Shown: positions 8,613 through 17,892, counted from the first letter of the stretch. The stretch is DNA of 64,000 nt from UBA10210 sp964408425 (GCA_964408425.1 CAYOZI010000001.1:1-64000); one strand, 5' to 3'. Numbers and translations: made by a program. The notes: generated from the sequence alone by a model not told the origin.

Positions 8613-8849
8613 TCACTTGAGGTATTTCGCTTTGATTTTTTCGAAAGGAATGATTTTCAACTTTCCACTTTCTACGAGCTGCATTTCATGCTCAACAGCC
8701 TTGCGAACCAGCAAAACCTCCTCCTCGTCAACCTGCCGCTCGTAAGCCACCAGCGCCTGTCGGATGAGTTCCGTCTGGTTTCCCGCGTAACCCTTCTCGA
8801 TAAGCCTTTGCATCAAACTCTCGTAAGGCGTACCCAAATTAACATTCAT
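8613..8849 (-). CDS. Antitoxin, probable ribbon-helix-helix type
   Basis: 78 residues from the ATG at 8849, chosen because GGTGG lies just upstream; an in-frame start 12 bases earlier is less likely. The N-terminal MNVNLGTPYESLMQRL strand-helix and the GNQTELIRQALVAY segment match a short ribbon-helix-helix DNA-binding fold. The charged C-terminal half would wrap the toxin. It precedes the RelE-like gene, the usual antitoxin-first order, and would repress its own promoter. A direct repeat AACATTCA (8841-8848 and 8875-8882) brackets the promoter and could be an operator. Confidence 0.7.
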   Translation of the reverse strand: MNVNLGTPYESLMQRLIEKGYAGNQTELIRQALVAYERQVDEEEVLLVRKAVEHEMQLVESGKLKIIPFEKIKAKYLK

Positions 8850-8883
8850 TATACCACCCAATGACTATTTGATGAACATTCAA

Positions 8884-8893
8884 GTATATAAAG
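8884..8893 (-). promoter_or_regulatory. TATA box of the toxin-antitoxin operon
   Basis: Reading leftward the sequence is TTTATATA (8892-8885), about 36 bases before the antitoxin ATG, placing transcription start near 8860. Copies of AACATTCA lie on both sides of the start site. Confidence 0.5.
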
Positions 8894-9000
8894 AATACGC
8901 ATTGAAATCAGCTCTAGGAGGAATGAAGCAAAAGTGTGTTGGGTCCACAAAGTCACCTAACAGGTAAAAAGTAGGCATAATGTCCACAAGCAAGCTTGAG

Positions 9001-9074
9001 CGGGCCTTAGGGGATTCGAACCCCTGTCTGCGGCTTCGGAAGCCACCATTCTATCCAGGCTATACTAAAGGCCC
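9001..9074 (-). tRNA. tRNA-Arg(CCG)
   Basis: A 74-base cloverleaf without intron. The acceptor is GGGCCTT/AAGGCCC, the anticodon stem GTGGC/GCCGC with loop TTCCGAA (anticodon CCG), and the T-loop TTCGAAT. About 130 bases separate it from the toxin-antitoxin promoter; I see only a repeated TCCACAA there. Confidence 0.95.
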
Positions 9075-9133
9075 TCCAGATAGAAATGGGGCTGAAGAAG
9101 AATAAAAAAGAAGGGTGTGCAAAGTTTTTGAAA

Positions 9134-11032
9134 TCACGTGTTAATGCAAAGCGACTTCATCACCGAATATTCATAGTTGTTGCCGGGAGTGCTGTACTGA
9201 AAACGGGTCACGCTGCAGCCGGCAAGCGTGAAACCCGAACTGCAAGAGGGCGTTTTGTCTATCCACTTTGCCACGCCGCCGCAAGCGTTGTGGCCGTTGC
9301 AGTAAGCCCAGCAGTGCGGAATTGTCCAGTCTATGTTCGGATAACCGCTAAAATCGAAAGTCGGACCCCACTCCACGGCGTTGGTCCAACCAGTCACGAT
9401 AGCCGCCATCGGAAGCACGTAAATCTTGTACTGCGTGTCAGGACCCCCGCCTCCGGCCGGGCAGTTCGTCCCGTCTTCCAGGCAAACGTCCTTGCCGCCC
9501 ACCTTAGCAGTCGTCCCCCTTACGGACAAAGAACCAACTGAAGCCGAACCGCTTGTTCCCGACCCGACCGTCAAAGGACCGTTTAAAACGTTCAACCCGC
9601 TCGAACTGCCTACGCCCAAGCCGGTAGTTATATACACTGGAATATCCGCGCCGCTAGCCAAATTCCTGCCCCGGATTTGAGACGAAGACAAGCCCGAGTG
9701 CAAAGTCAAACCGGCGAAAGACCCGCCGTCCGCAGGCAGCAACCCGCCTTCAACCTGAATGTATTTCGGAATGCTCCCGGCAGCTTGCGTAAGCTTCAGG
9801 AAAGGATAATTAGAATTGCCGGTCCTTCCGAGGGTAATATCCCCGCTGGAAGGCTGGACTGTCGTTGCGGTTACCGAATCTGAAATTATTCCTGAAGTGA
9901 ATTCCAAAGGAATGATCACGCCGGAAGAAAGCCTCATCCCGCGGATTAAAACGGTGTTTCCAACGTAATTGCTGCCCAAAGTCAAGCCTCCAAACCCTGT
10001 GTCCGAGCCGTACAACGGCCCCCGCAATTCGGCATAACGCCTCGAGTAAAGCGAGTCTCCCGAGGGAACCAGGTTCAAAGACGGGTAAGTTGACAACGCC
10101 ACTTCACCAATGCGGATGGACCCGCGGTTTTGGCTCGTGTCGGCAACGCGAACGTTCGGAGTATAAACGGTCGGAGTTTGCAAAGCGCCCTGCATCACTT
10201 CCGTTCCAGAAGGATTGTCCTTTCGCACGTAATTCCCTCCGGACGAGCCCGAACCGCAATTCCCGTTCTTCATGCAAACTTCGTAAGTCGTAGTGCCGTT
10301 TTTAACGTACAACCTTCCCGCAGCAGCCACTTCAACAGTCACGCTGGTTCCTGCAGCTCCGGAAGCAGGCTGAATCACATTCGTTTTCACAGGACCTGGA
10401 GAAACGGTCAAAGCGCCTTGAACTGCAACGCCCGACTCGAACGTAACGGGGTCTTGAAAAGTGGCGTCAGACTGGAATATGGCGTTCGCGGAGAAATAAC
10501 TCGGAACCCTGAACCAAGCCCAGGAGTACTGCGACTGCGGGTCGTTGGGAATGCCGAAAATAGAGTTTCCCCTGAAAATCGACAAGAACGGGTAGGAACT
10601 GCCGGAATAATAATAAAATTTCAGGATACTGTCGCCGCCAAAACCGCCGACCAGCAAACGCCCGGAAGCATTTGCGTTTACAGCCTCAAAGTCGGTTGGA
10701 ACGGCAACACCGCTTTGAATCTGCGTTGGGTAGAAAACCTGGCACTGGAAGTTAGTCGAGCTGAACGACAGTCTCAGCGAATAATCGGCGTTTGAAGAAA
10801 ACAAACCCCCGTCGAAAGCCAGGTCGAAAACACCGTTCGAGCTTGTAGAGTCGGATTTGGTCATCAAAACGGAACCGGAACAATCGGCAGTGGAATAAAC
10901 GTTTCCAACGACGTTTCCAGACTGCGGGCTTCCAGTGGCGTTAATAATCCTTCCTTGAACGTTCAAAACCGGCAGGGCGAAAACGAAACCCATCGCGAAA
11001 AACAAGCCCAAAACGAAAAACAAGCCCTTCAT
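9134..11032 (-). CDS. Secreted fibre-like surface protein, copy A1
   Basis: 632 residues from the ATG at 11032; the GTG 12 bases earlier is possible. A signal peptide (MKGLFFVLGLFFAMGFVFA) leads into an N-terminal globular domain (about 20-130). A long Gly/Ser/Val-rich beta repetitive stem follows, with units such as GLNVLNGPLTVGSGT and two short Cys pairs (VCMKNGNC, VCLEDGTNC). The protein ends in a Cys-rich tip (about 560-632). The stem resembles phage tail-fibre or beta-helical shafts. There is no C-terminal membrane anchor. It is paralogous to the protein at 14595-16475, sharing a 93-base identical 5' end, and belongs to the surface locus though separated from it by three other genes. Function is unknown; adhesion or an appendage is inferred. 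Confidence 0.65.
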   Translation of the reverse strand: MKGLFFVLGLFFAMGFVFALPVLNVQGRIINATGSPQSGNVVGNVYSTADCSGSVLMTKSDSTSSNGVFDLAFDGGLFSSNADYSLRLSFSSTNFQCQVFYPTQIQSGVAVPTDFEAVNANASGRLLVGGFGGDSILKFYYYSGSSYPFLSIFRGNSIFGIPNDPQSQYSWAWFRVPSYFSANAIFQSDATFQDPVTFESGVAVQGALTVSPGPVKTNVIQPASGAAGTSVTVEVAAAGRLYVKNGTTTYEVCMKNGNCGSGSSGGNYVRKDNPSGTEVMQGALQTPTVYTPNVRVADTSQNRGSIRIGEVALSTYPSLNLVPSGDSLYSRRYAELRGPLYGSDTGFGGLTLGSNYVGNTVLIRGMRLSSGVIIPLEFTSGIISDSVTATTVQPSSGDITLGRTGNSNYPFLKLTQAAGSIPKYIQVEGGLLPADGGSFAGLTLHSGLSSSQIRGRNLASGADIPVYITTGLGVGSSSGLNVLNGPLTVGSGTSGSASVGSLSVRGTTAKVGGKDVCLEDGTNCPAGGGGPDTQYKIYVLPMAAIVTGWTNAVEWGPTFDFSGYPNIDWTIPHCWAYCNGHNACGGVAKWIDKTPSCSSGFTLAGCSVTRFQYSTPGNNYEYSVMKSLCINT

Positions 11033-11038
11033 TTCAAC
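10946..11038. repeat. 93-base perfect direct repeat, copy 1 (copy 2 at 16389-16481)
   Basis: These bases are identical to 16389-16481 and cover the ribosome-binding region, the signal peptide and the first mature residues of the A1 and A2 proteins. Perfect identity including synonymous positions points to recent duplication or gene conversion. Confidence 0.9.
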
Positions 11039-11061
11039 GCCCACCCCGCTTTAATGCAAAC

Positions 11062-12165
11062 TCAGCCCAAGGTTTTTTTCAATCCGAACAAAAACCCTAG
11101 CGCCAAAAGCTGAACGAAAAACCCTGCGAAACCCGCTATTACTGCCGCCATCGCTCCCGAAAACAACGCGAAGCGGTTGTACACCAACCGGAATTCGGGA
11201 ATGGCGTAAAGCTGTTGTTTCAACAACCCCCCCTGGCTTCCGGCCGCGCTTATTATGGCAGTATTGACGCCTTGGGCTATCCGCCCGGAGTTTTCCTTGA
11301 AAGCGTCGTAAGTGTAATCCACGGCTTTAACGTGAAAAGCTGCGACCAACGAATCCTGCTCCGCTTGAGACAATGTAGTATAACCGGGATAGTTTTCCAC
11401 GAGAAAATCCCTGGACAAATCCTGAGTCACGATGGAAGCAAAATCCTCTTTCGTGATCGACGAGGAAATGGAATTCGAGTCTATGTTAATCCCTCCCGTC
11501 GCAGCCCTCGCCAAAAGCGAGTCCAAAAGCAAGTTCACGTGCGCATCCTTGTTTTCCGCGACCTTGTAGAAAACCACGAAAAACGCCAACAGCGCGAAAA
11601 GCATCATTCCGGCGCTGAGAATGGCGAACGCGCGCGGCAGGGAAAAACGGGGCGATATGGAGGAGACTATCGCGCAGAATGAAATAACGGCTGCAAAAGT
11701 CAAGAACGGGGTTAAAAGCCAAGGGTAGAATGCAAAGCCCATTACCGCCGAAACCATGAAAGCCAGTATTGTCACTAGCACGCCCGACACTACGCCCAAG
11801 CCCAACGAGTAATACATTGCCAGCGCTATGCAAGCTGCAAACAACAGGACGAAAATGATGAACGAAACGCTGTACAGCTTCGTGATGGTGAACGAAGCCC
11901 TCTGGAGGTCGAACAAGTCCATCGTCTTGAAATTGCTCTTGTCGAACATTACGAGCGAGAAGGTGAAGAAGCAAAGAAGAGCTATGAGAAAAGGCAGTTT
12001 CGAGTAAAAATCCTTGCCGATTTTGATCGTGAGGGGAATGACTATCTGACGTTCGGCAGGAGGAACGTTCTGCTTTGGGCTCGGCTTGGGCTTGGAAGCC
12101 TTCAGCTCCTCGTCCGACTCCGGCATTATCAACGACAATGGGTCTTTGGAAGCTTTCACGGGCAT
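11062..12165 (-). CDS. Polytopic membrane protein of unknown function
   Basis: 367 residues from the ATG at 12165. Longer versions would run into pyrB on the other strand. A cytosolic Pro/Lys-rich N-terminus (about 60 residues) is followed by about five closely spaced hydrophobic helices. A soluble, Ser/Asp-rich domain comes next (about 215-320), and a last pair of helices near the C-terminus. I recognise no family. It lies 29 bases upstream of the A1 surface protein gene on the same strand, so co-expression with it is likely. It is divergent from pyrB. Confidence 0.6.
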   Translation of the reverse strand: MPVKASKDPLSLIMPESDEELKASKPKPSPKQNVPPAERQIVIPLTIKIGKDFYSKLPFLIALLCFFTFSLVMFDKSNFKTMDLFDLQRASFTITKLYSVSFIIFVLLFAACIALAMYYSLGLGVVSGVLVTILAFMVSAVMGFAFYPWLLTPFLTFAAVISFCAIVSSISPRFSLPRAFAILSAGMMLFALLAFFVVFYKVAENKDAHVNLLLDSLLARAATGGINIDSNSISSSITKEDFASIVTQDLSRDFLVENYPGYTTLSQAEQDSLVAAFHVKAVDYTYDAFKENSGRIAQGVNTAIISAAGSQGGLLKQQLYAIPEFRLVYNRFALFSGAMAAVIAGFAGFFVQLLALGFLFGLKKTLG

Positions 12166-12226
12166 GACAATTACCAACGCAAAAGAAAATAAAAACCTAA
12201 CAGGCTGAAGAATAAGGGTGGGAAAC

Positions 12227-13147
12227 ATGGGTTTGAAGGGAAGGGACTTCATTTCAGTAAACGATTTCAGCAATTCGGAGATCCAAGCGGTTTTCGACAC
12301 CGCTTCGGAAATGGAAAAATTCGTGAAAAAAGGAACCGACTCATGCAAGGGAAGGGTTTTAGCCACCCTCTTTTTCGAGCCTTCCACGCGCACGCAATTC
12401 TCTTTCCAAACCGCCATGCTCCGCCTGGGCGGAGGGGCTATAGGGTTTTCGGACACGAGCGGAACTTCAGTATCCAAGGGGGAAACGCTTCAAGACACGA
12501 TTCGCATCATAGAAGGATACTCGGACGTAATCGCAATGCGCAGTTCCCAACCCAATTCGCTTTCTTTTGCTGCGGAATACGCGTCCATTCCGGTCATAAG
12601 CGGGGGGGAAGGGAAGGGAGAACATCCCACTCAAACGCTTCTCGATTTGTACACGATAAAAAAAGAGTTGGGAAGGCTGGACGTGAAGATAGGGTTTTAC
12701 GGAGATTTGAAGTACGGAAGGACGAACCATTCCTTAATGCTCGGCGCCTCGAGATTCGGGGCTGATTTTCACTGCATTGCGCCTCAAGAACTGCAAATGC
12801 CCGAGGAATACGTGAAGAAAGCAGAGGAAAACGGGGCCAGGGTGGAGTTCGAGGATAGTATTGAAAGCGTCCTGCCGGAACTCGACGTTCTGTACGTCTC
12901 GCGATTGCAAAAAGAACGTTTGCCTCCTGAAGCGGATTACGAAACGATGAAGAAAGCGTATCACGTCGACAATTCCTTGATGGAAAAAATGAAGGAAAAC
13001 TCGCTGTTGATGCACCCTCTGCCCAGGGTGGGGGAAATAGAAGATTCCGTTGATTCCGACCCGAGGGCGGCGTATTTCCGCCAGGCTGCGAACGGAGTGC
13101 CGATAAGAATGGCGTTGATAGCTCTTTTGCTGGGAGCGGTGGAATAA
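12227..13147 (+). CDS. pyrB: Aspartate carbamoyltransferase catalytic chain
   Basis: 306 residues from the ATG at 12227 (GGGTGG just upstream). It condenses carbamoyl phosphate with aspartate in pyrimidine synthesis. The carbamoyl-phosphate loop FFEPSTRTQ, the GEGKGEHPTQTLLDLYT segment and MHPLPR near the end are all intact. Length is normal. The regulatory chain gene pyrI, usually adjacent in archaea, is absent here, as are other pyr genes. The gene sits alone on the plus strand inside the surface locus. Confidence 0.93.
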   Translation: MGLKGRDFISVNDFSNSEIQAVFDTASEMEKFVKKGTDSCKGRVLATLFFEPSTRTQFSFQTAMLRLGGGAIGFSDTSGTSVSKGETLQDTIRIIEGYSDVIAMRSSQPNSLSFAAEYASIPVISGGEGKGEHPTQTLLDLYTIKKELGRLDVKIGFYGDLKYGRTNHSLMLGASRFGADFHCIAPQELQMPEEYVKKAEENGARVEFEDSIESVLPELDVLYVSRLQKERLPPEADYETMKKAYHVDNSLMEKMKENSLLMHPLPRVGEIEDSVDSDPRAAYFRQAANGVPIRMALIALLLGAVE

Positions 13148-13165
13148 AATAAAAAAGAAAAAAAT

Positions 13166-14053
13166 TCAAACCAGTATTTTCACCGAATCCTTTTCCACGA
13201 TCACGGTGGATTCCGCCTGCGAAACCAAGCCTTTGTCCTCGTCCAGCAAAACCGAATAACCGTGCATTATTCCCTGCTTCTGCAAATCGCGAAGCGTGAA
13301 TTCGATCATCTTCTCCTTCGCATACCACCGTTTTGCGAAAGGAAGCATCTGCCTTTCCGCAAAAACCTTTTCCAAAAACGCTCGGCTTGAAGGCATTCTC
13401 ACGTTCTTAGGAAACAAAAACGAGAAAATCTCTGGCGGTTTGGGGGAATCCACGACGAAACCCGCGCCTGTAGAGGCGAAGGGCTCTACTGCGAAAACCT
13501 CGCCTTCCTCGAAAACGTGTCCCTCCCCGCCTTTCCCGACATTAGGAACTTCTATCCCCGCGTGCAAGTCATACGGCTCGAGCAAGTGTCCGCACAGATT
13601 CTCGACGGGCTTGAATCCCTTGGAAACGATCGTTTTTTCGATCGTCTCGCCGATTTTCTTTGCTGAAACGCCGGCTTTCATCACGCTCAATGCATCTTGA
13701 AGAGCCTGTTTCGAAGCTTCGACTAGCTTTCCGTTCTCCCCGCTCAAATCAACCGTGAAACCCGCGTCGATAATGCAACCCTCAATATGAACGCCGATAT
13801 CGACTTTCACTACCTCTTTTCCGAAAACCCTTTCCTCGCCAAAGGCGGGAGTGTTGTGCGCGGCTTCGAAATCGAACGAAATGTTCACGGGAAAGGCGAT
13901 TTTCCCGCCCGAATCAACGATTTCCTTTTCAATCTCCTCGGCAGCCTTCAAAACGCCTTCTCCGGTTTTCACCACGCTTGCCGCCGTTTCCTGCGCGGCA
14001 GCGTGCACCCTGGCAGCTTGCAGGTAATTCTTCGACTCCTCTTCCGAAACCAT
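13166..14053 (-). CDS. map: Methionine aminopeptidase, type II
   Basis: A 295-residue cytosolic enzyme that removes N-terminal methionine. The five metal ligands can be placed in order: Asp in VKVDIGVH, Asp in IDAGFTVD, His in LHAG/GHLLEPYDLH, Glu in AVEPFAS and Glu in SQAESTV. The insert between the last two regions is typical of type II archaeal enzymes. It is convergent with pyrB (18 bases between stops) and lies upstream of nothing obviously related. Confidence 0.92.
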   Translation of the reverse strand: MVSEEESKNYLQAARVHAAAQETAASVVKTGEGVLKAAEEIEKEIVDSGGKIAFPVNISFDFEAAHNTPAFGEERVFGKEVVKVDIGVHIEGCIIDAGFTVDLSGENGKLVEASKQALQDALSVMKAGVSAKKIGETIEKTIVSKGFKPVENLCGHLLEPYDLHAGIEVPNVGKGGEGHVFEEGEVFAVEPFASTGAGFVVDSPKPPEIFSFLFPKNVRMPSSRAFLEKVFAERQMLPFAKRWYAKEKMIEFTLRDLQKQGIMHGYSVLLDEDKGLVSQAESTVIVEKDSVKILV

Positions 14054-14131
14054 GCTTTAAGCCCACCTGAAACGAAACTAAAAAATAAACGGAAAATAAT
14101 TGGGACGGGAAGGAATAAAAAACGCGGTTTT

Positions 14132-14578
14132 TCAGCCTATCGAAGAAAGGCATTGTTGCTTCAATTCTTCAGGCAGCCCGTCGCAAGGAACCGCTTCTGA
14201 GGGGGAAAAACCGTCTGAAGCCGCAGGCTGGTTTTCCATAGACTGAAGGCACGCGGTTTTCAATTCATCCGGCAAACCGTCGCAAGGCTGCGGTTCCGTG
14301 GAAGAAGCCGAAGCGGCTTCAACCGAATTCAAACACTCTTGCGTCAATTCTTCCGGCAAGCCCGAACACGGGGTTTCTTCGTCGGGGTTTAAAGAAGGCG
14401 AGGGACTCGCTCCTCCGACTACGTTCACCGCCACGACTCCCGTCGCAGGAGGCTGAGGCGCGACAGGCACGGGATTCTGGGACGGCAGCTGCAAAACCCA
14501 GGAAAAGAAAACCAGAGCCAAAGCCAAGACTCCCAACGCCACAAGCAAAACCGCGTTTTTATCCAACTTGAAACCCAT
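14132..14578 (-). CDS. Small membrane-anchored protein with three CX10C repeats, copy B1
   Basis: 148 residues. One N-terminal hydrophobic helix (about 9-29) anchors it with the rest outside. A Pro/Val linker follows, then three repeats of the form PC-x-GLPxEL-xxx-CL-x-S separated by Ser/Ala/Glu-rich spacers. Each repeat would be a short helix closed by one disulfide. The spacing to the upstream A2 gene is 16 bases. It is paralogous to the protein at 17948-18418, with an 87-base identical 3' part. No known family is recognised. Confidence 0.7.
   Translation of the reverse strand: MGFKLDKNAVLLVALGVLALALVFFSWVLQLPSQNPVPVAPQPPATGVVAVNVVGGASPSPSLNPDEETPCSGLPEELTQECLNSVEAASASSTEPQPCDGLPDELKTACLQSMENQPAASDGFSPSEAVPCDGLPEELKQQCLSSIG
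14145..14231. repeat. 87-base perfect direct repeat, copy 1 (copy 2 at 17961-18047)
   Basis: Identical to 17961-18047. It encodes the last CX10C repeat and its spacer in the B1 and B2 proteins. Flanking sequence diverges on both sides. Confidence 0.9.
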
Positions 14579-14594
14579 TTTTCACACCCCTAGT

Positions 14595-16475
14595 TTACAC
14601 TTTCCCGCACAACGACGTTACGACCCTGCCCATAGTGTTCGGACAATTAATCAGGCCAATCGAACCGCCGCACATTTCGTCGGTATAGCTGCATCCTTTC
14701 AACACAGGATAATCGCCAGGGCAAGCTGGGGTAACATCCACCAGAGGCCCCACTCCGATGACAAAACCGAAGTCCGAACACGTATCGGAGCCAGAACCAT
14801 CATTGCACCTCGCTATGCAAAGGGGAGGCTTGTCGTAAACATTTTGAAAGTCAAGCACGTAGAACTGGAGATCATTCCTGTCCACTCCGATGAACTCCCC
14901 AATCTGGAAATAATTGAAGGTAACAGGAGAACTGCTTCCGGACCTGGTCTCCAAGAATCTTGAAACGTACTTCACTGAATAATCCGTCTGGGCTTTGCAA
15001 TTAGTCCCGTCTTCCAGGCAAACGTCCTTGCCGTTGACAGTCGCGGAAGAACTCCGTACTGCAAGAGAACCCACTGAAGCGGAACCGCCCGTTCCCGAAC
15101 CCACGGTCAACGGACCGTTTAAAACGTTCAACCCGTTCGAACCGCCTACGGTCAAACGCCCGTCCACAGCAGCATCTCCGCTTACGTCCAAGCTATCATC
15201 AATATTGACTGCAGAAGCACCTTGAGCGGAAATCAAAGTGTTCAACAAGGTCAACTTCGACGCAACGCCGGCAGCGCCGATGGTGATTTCCGGAACGTTT
15301 GTGCTAGCCTCTTGCACCTTAAACATCACGGTGGTTCCCGTTTGAACGGTGAAGGGAAGATAGCTGTTGAGGAATACGGCCACGCCCTGCTGCCCCCACA
15401 GGCTGACGGCATTGGCTTTAGGAAAAGAAGAACCAGGAACGGCCACGTTCGGGTATTTGATAGCGTTTGCAACCAATTCCGAACCGGTTCCGCTCAAAAC
15501 CACGTCCCCGTTGAAAGTGGAAGTTCTCGGCGTTGAAGAAGAGCCGACAGCGAAATTGTTCAAAACCGCAACTGGATTGTTGACCGTCTGGGTCCCGTAA
15601 CCGGAAGGCTTGACGACGTAATTCACGTTGTCAACACCCCCTCCGCTTGGACAGCCGGTCCCGTCTTTCAAGCAAACTTCCTGCGCAACGCCACTGCCTT
15701 TCTTCACCACCGCCTTTCCCGATTGCCCCACTTGCAAGGTCAAGTCGTTCGCTCCCGTAGTGGCCGTAGTGCTTACAGAATTGGTTTTAACGCCGCCGGC
15801 GCCCGAAACCGTAAGCCCGCCGCTTCCCGAAACGCTCAAATCATCCCCAATCCTCACAGGATTCGCACCCGGACTGTAAATCGACCCGTAAACATTGAGC
15901 GCCCCGTAAGCGTTCAAACTAGGCTGGTTTGAATCACCCACAGGCAAATTCAAGTCCCAAACGAAAACGTTGTTCCTAAACCAAGAGAACGTGCCATTAT
16001 TGTAAGGATAGCCGAAAATCGAGTGTCCGTTCAAAACCGAAATCGGCGAGTACTGATTGTAATAATAATTCGCCCAGAAATCGCCCTTGAAATCGCCAAC
16101 CACGAGTTTTGACGTGGCATTCGCATTAAGCGGAACCACCGTTCCACCCTGCACTTGAGTCGGGTAAAACGCCTGGCATGAAACCAGCGTTACGCTGCCG
16201 TAAACCAAGCGCAAGTAGTAAGGAGTGTTGGAAGCAAGCAATCCGGACGGGTAATTCAAAGTAACGTCGAAAATGCCGTTAGTCAGAGAAGTGTCCTGCC
16301 CGCTGAACAAAGCTGTTCCAGAACAAGTTGAAGACGCGAAAACCGACGCGGTGACGCTCCCGGAAGAAACCGGATTCCCCCCGTTCAAAATCCTTCCTTG
16401 AACGTTCAAAACCGGCAGGGCGAAAACGAAACCCATCGCGAAAAACAAGCCCAAAACGAAAAACAAGCCCTTCAT
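14595..16475 (-). CDS. Secreted fibre-like surface protein, copy A2
   Basis: 626 residues with the same signal peptide and opening LPVLNVQGRI as A1. The N-terminal domain (to about 135) is diverged. The long Gly/Ser/Val repetitive stem contains VCLKDGTGC and VCLEDGTNC Cys pairs and the shared GLNVLNGPLTVGSGTG unit. The Cys-rich tip (about 545-626) shares the Cys pattern with A1 but little else. There is no membrane anchor. It sits between gene C1 (two bases from its stop) and B1, as one transcription unit C-A-B. A structural fibre or adhesin is inferred from architecture only. Confidence 0.65.
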   Translation of the reverse strand: MKGLFFVLGLFFAMGFVFALPVLNVQGRILNGGNPVSSGSVTASVFASSTCSGTALFSGQDTSLTNGIFDVTLNYPSGLLASNTPYYLRLVYGSVTLVSCQAFYPTQVQGGTVVPLNANATSKLVVGDFKGDFWANYYYNQYSPISVLNGHSIFGYPYNNGTFSWFRNNVFVWDLNLPVGDSNQPSLNAYGALNVYGSIYSPGANPVRIGDDLSVSGSGGLTVSGAGGVKTNSVSTTATTGANDLTLQVGQSGKAVVKKGSGVAQEVCLKDGTGCPSGGGVDNVNYVVKPSGYGTQTVNNPVAVLNNFAVGSSSTPRTSTFNGDVVLSGTGSELVANAIKYPNVAVPGSSFPKANAVSLWGQQGVAVFLNSYLPFTVQTGTTVMFKVQEASTNVPEITIGAAGVASKLTLLNTLISAQGASAVNIDDSLDVSGDAAVDGRLTVGGSNGLNVLNGPLTVGSGTGGSASVGSLAVRSSSATVNGKDVCLEDGTNCKAQTDYSVKYVSRFLETRSGSSSPVTFNYFQIGEFIGVDRNDLQFYVLDFQNVYDKPPLCIARCNDGSGSDTCSDFGFVIGVGPLVDVTPACPGDYPVLKGCSYTDEMCGGSIGLINCPNTMGRVVTSLCGKV

Positions 16476-16476
16476 T

Positions 16477-17844
16477 TCAACTTCGCCCCCTGCCCCTGAC
16501 GCGCATGAACAACAACGACATCAAAACCAACGCCAAAACCGCAATCAAATCCGTTTCCGGCAAAGCCTTCCTTTCCGTAACCAAAATCAAAGCCGGGTTT
16601 TCCGCATCTTCATACTTAGTCCCGCCGAAAACCACCCACGCTTCGGCCCTCAAGTTTTTCCTGTCGAAAACCTCTCCCTCCGCCAAATCGATTTTCGCCT
16701 GGAAAACGCCGGGCTTGACAAACTCAATCGGAAGAGTAACGACCTGGTCTCCGCTGTCGGCGTCAAAAACGCTCAACGCTATGCCTGGATCCGAGACTAC
16801 AGCCAAACCAGTTTCAGGGTCGTTCAGCAAAATCGTTATCACTGCCTTTTCCTCGAAATCCGGAATTCCCGTTCCAGAAACCACCTTCCCCCCTTCTATC
16901 CTCAAAATATTCCCTTCCCCGCCACCTCCTGTCGGAACGCACTGGCAGGCTTGGCAGGCGAACCCCTCGCTGCAAGTCAAACCCCTTTCCCCGCACTCTT
17001 CCCCGAAATCCGTAGCGTCATTCCCATCACAGAACGAACCTCCTTGTGAAATGACGAATTGCGTGGGGTTGGGAGTGCACGTTATGAGATTCCCTCCGAC
17101 AGTTCCGTTAGCCCGGATTAATTTCGTTCCTACAGTCGTGTAAGAACAGGTTCTCGTGAAAACCAAGCCGTTTTGCGTGAAAGACTGCCTGTTGCCCGTA
17201 TCGCAATAACCTTGGAAATTAGTCACAGGCCCTTGGGAAAACGTTACAGTAACGTCGGTCGTTTCAGGGGAAGGCGGAATTGCGCCTGAAGAAGGGTTGA
17301 TGGAAATCGAGCACGTCGGAAGGCTGACGACTTCAATGGGCTTGAACGGGCAGTTGAACGCAGGGTTGGAGAAATTGGCGTAAATTGCTTTCGACCCGAC
17401 GCTCGTTCCGGTGAACTGGGTCGGGTTGGCGTTGTTCGGGTTGAAAGAAACGCCGGTCGCATTCGCGCTCCAGGATATAGTCATGACGCCCGTAGGGCAG
17501 GAGGATGGAGAGCCGTTGTTAGTGCATTGAGCGGTGAGGGCAACTGGAACGTTTACAGTCACCGTATCCGGCCCTGAAACTCCCGTGCAATTCCAACCCG
17601 AAGGAACGGTGGTTGCGGCAGGGCATATTCCCCCGTAACACGGGCCCACTTCTGCAGCGTAACTCCCGCTTGAAAAACTTCCCACTGGAGGGGTTGTGAT
17701 GACGTATTGCACTTCGTAAGAGCCGGAAGTTTGCTGCAAGCCGGAAGTTCCAATGTGGTAGTTGGCGGTGTAAGAGCCGGAAGAAGCTTCGAAAGCGAAA
17801 GCGAAAACCGAAAACAAAAGCAATGCCGCCAAGACTTTCCGCAA
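16477..17844 (-). CDS. Secreted Cys-rich protein with C-terminal LPETD-type anchor, copy C1
   Basis: 455 residues starting at TTG. A signal peptide (to about 18) is followed by a domain with ASSGSYTANYHIGTSG, then Ig-like Cys-containing modules and a Cys cluster (about 285-315: DFGEECGERGLTCS and following). An Ig-like domain follows (about 320-425), and the end is ERKALPETDLIAVLAL, a hydrophobic helix and RVRGRGRS. LPETD plus helix plus basic tail has the layout of a sortase sorting signal, but no sortase is visible here. It is first gene of the cassette C1-A2-B1 and has its own promoter. It is paralogous to C2 at 19567-20811. Confidence 0.65.
   Translation of the reverse strand: MRKVLAALLLFSVFAFAFEASSGSYTANYHIGTSGLQQTSGSYEVQYVITTPPVGSFSSGSYAAEVGPCYGGICPAATTVPSGWNCTGVSGPDTVTVNVPVALTAQCTNNGSPSSCPTGVMTISWSANATGVSFNPNNANPTQFTGTSVGSKAIYANFSNPAFNCPFKPIEVVSLPTCSISINPSSGAIPPSPETTDVTVTFSQGPVTNFQGYCDTGNRQSFTQNGLVFTRTCSYTTVGTKLIRANGTVGGNLITCTPNPTQFVISQGGSFCDGNDATDFGEECGERGLTCSEGFACQACQCVPTGGGGEGNILRIEGGKVVSGTGIPDFEEKAVITILLNDPETGLAVVSDPGIALSVFDADSGDQVVTLPIEFVKPGVFQAKIDLAEGEVFDRKNLRAEAWVVFGGTKYEDAENPALILVTERKALPETDLIAVLALVLMSLLFMRVRGRGRS
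16523..16586. repeat. 64-base perfect direct repeat, copy 1 (copy 2 at 19625-19688)
   Basis: Identical to 19625-19688. It encodes the conserved C-terminal region of the C1 and C2 proteins, running through the LPETD motif and into the transmembrane helix. Confidence 0.88.
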
Positions 17845-17892
17845 CCCGACCCAGCCCCCTGTTCAAGAAACAAATTCTAAACGCAAGAACGA

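Noticed and set aside
8930..9000. Repeated TCCACAA between the toxin-antitoxin genes and tRNA-Arg
   Set aside because: Two seven-base copies are expected by chance and no structure or gene links them.
8861..9000. Box C/D guide RNA near TTGATGA at 8869
   Set aside because: The C box lacks the purine start and no D box lies at proper spacing.
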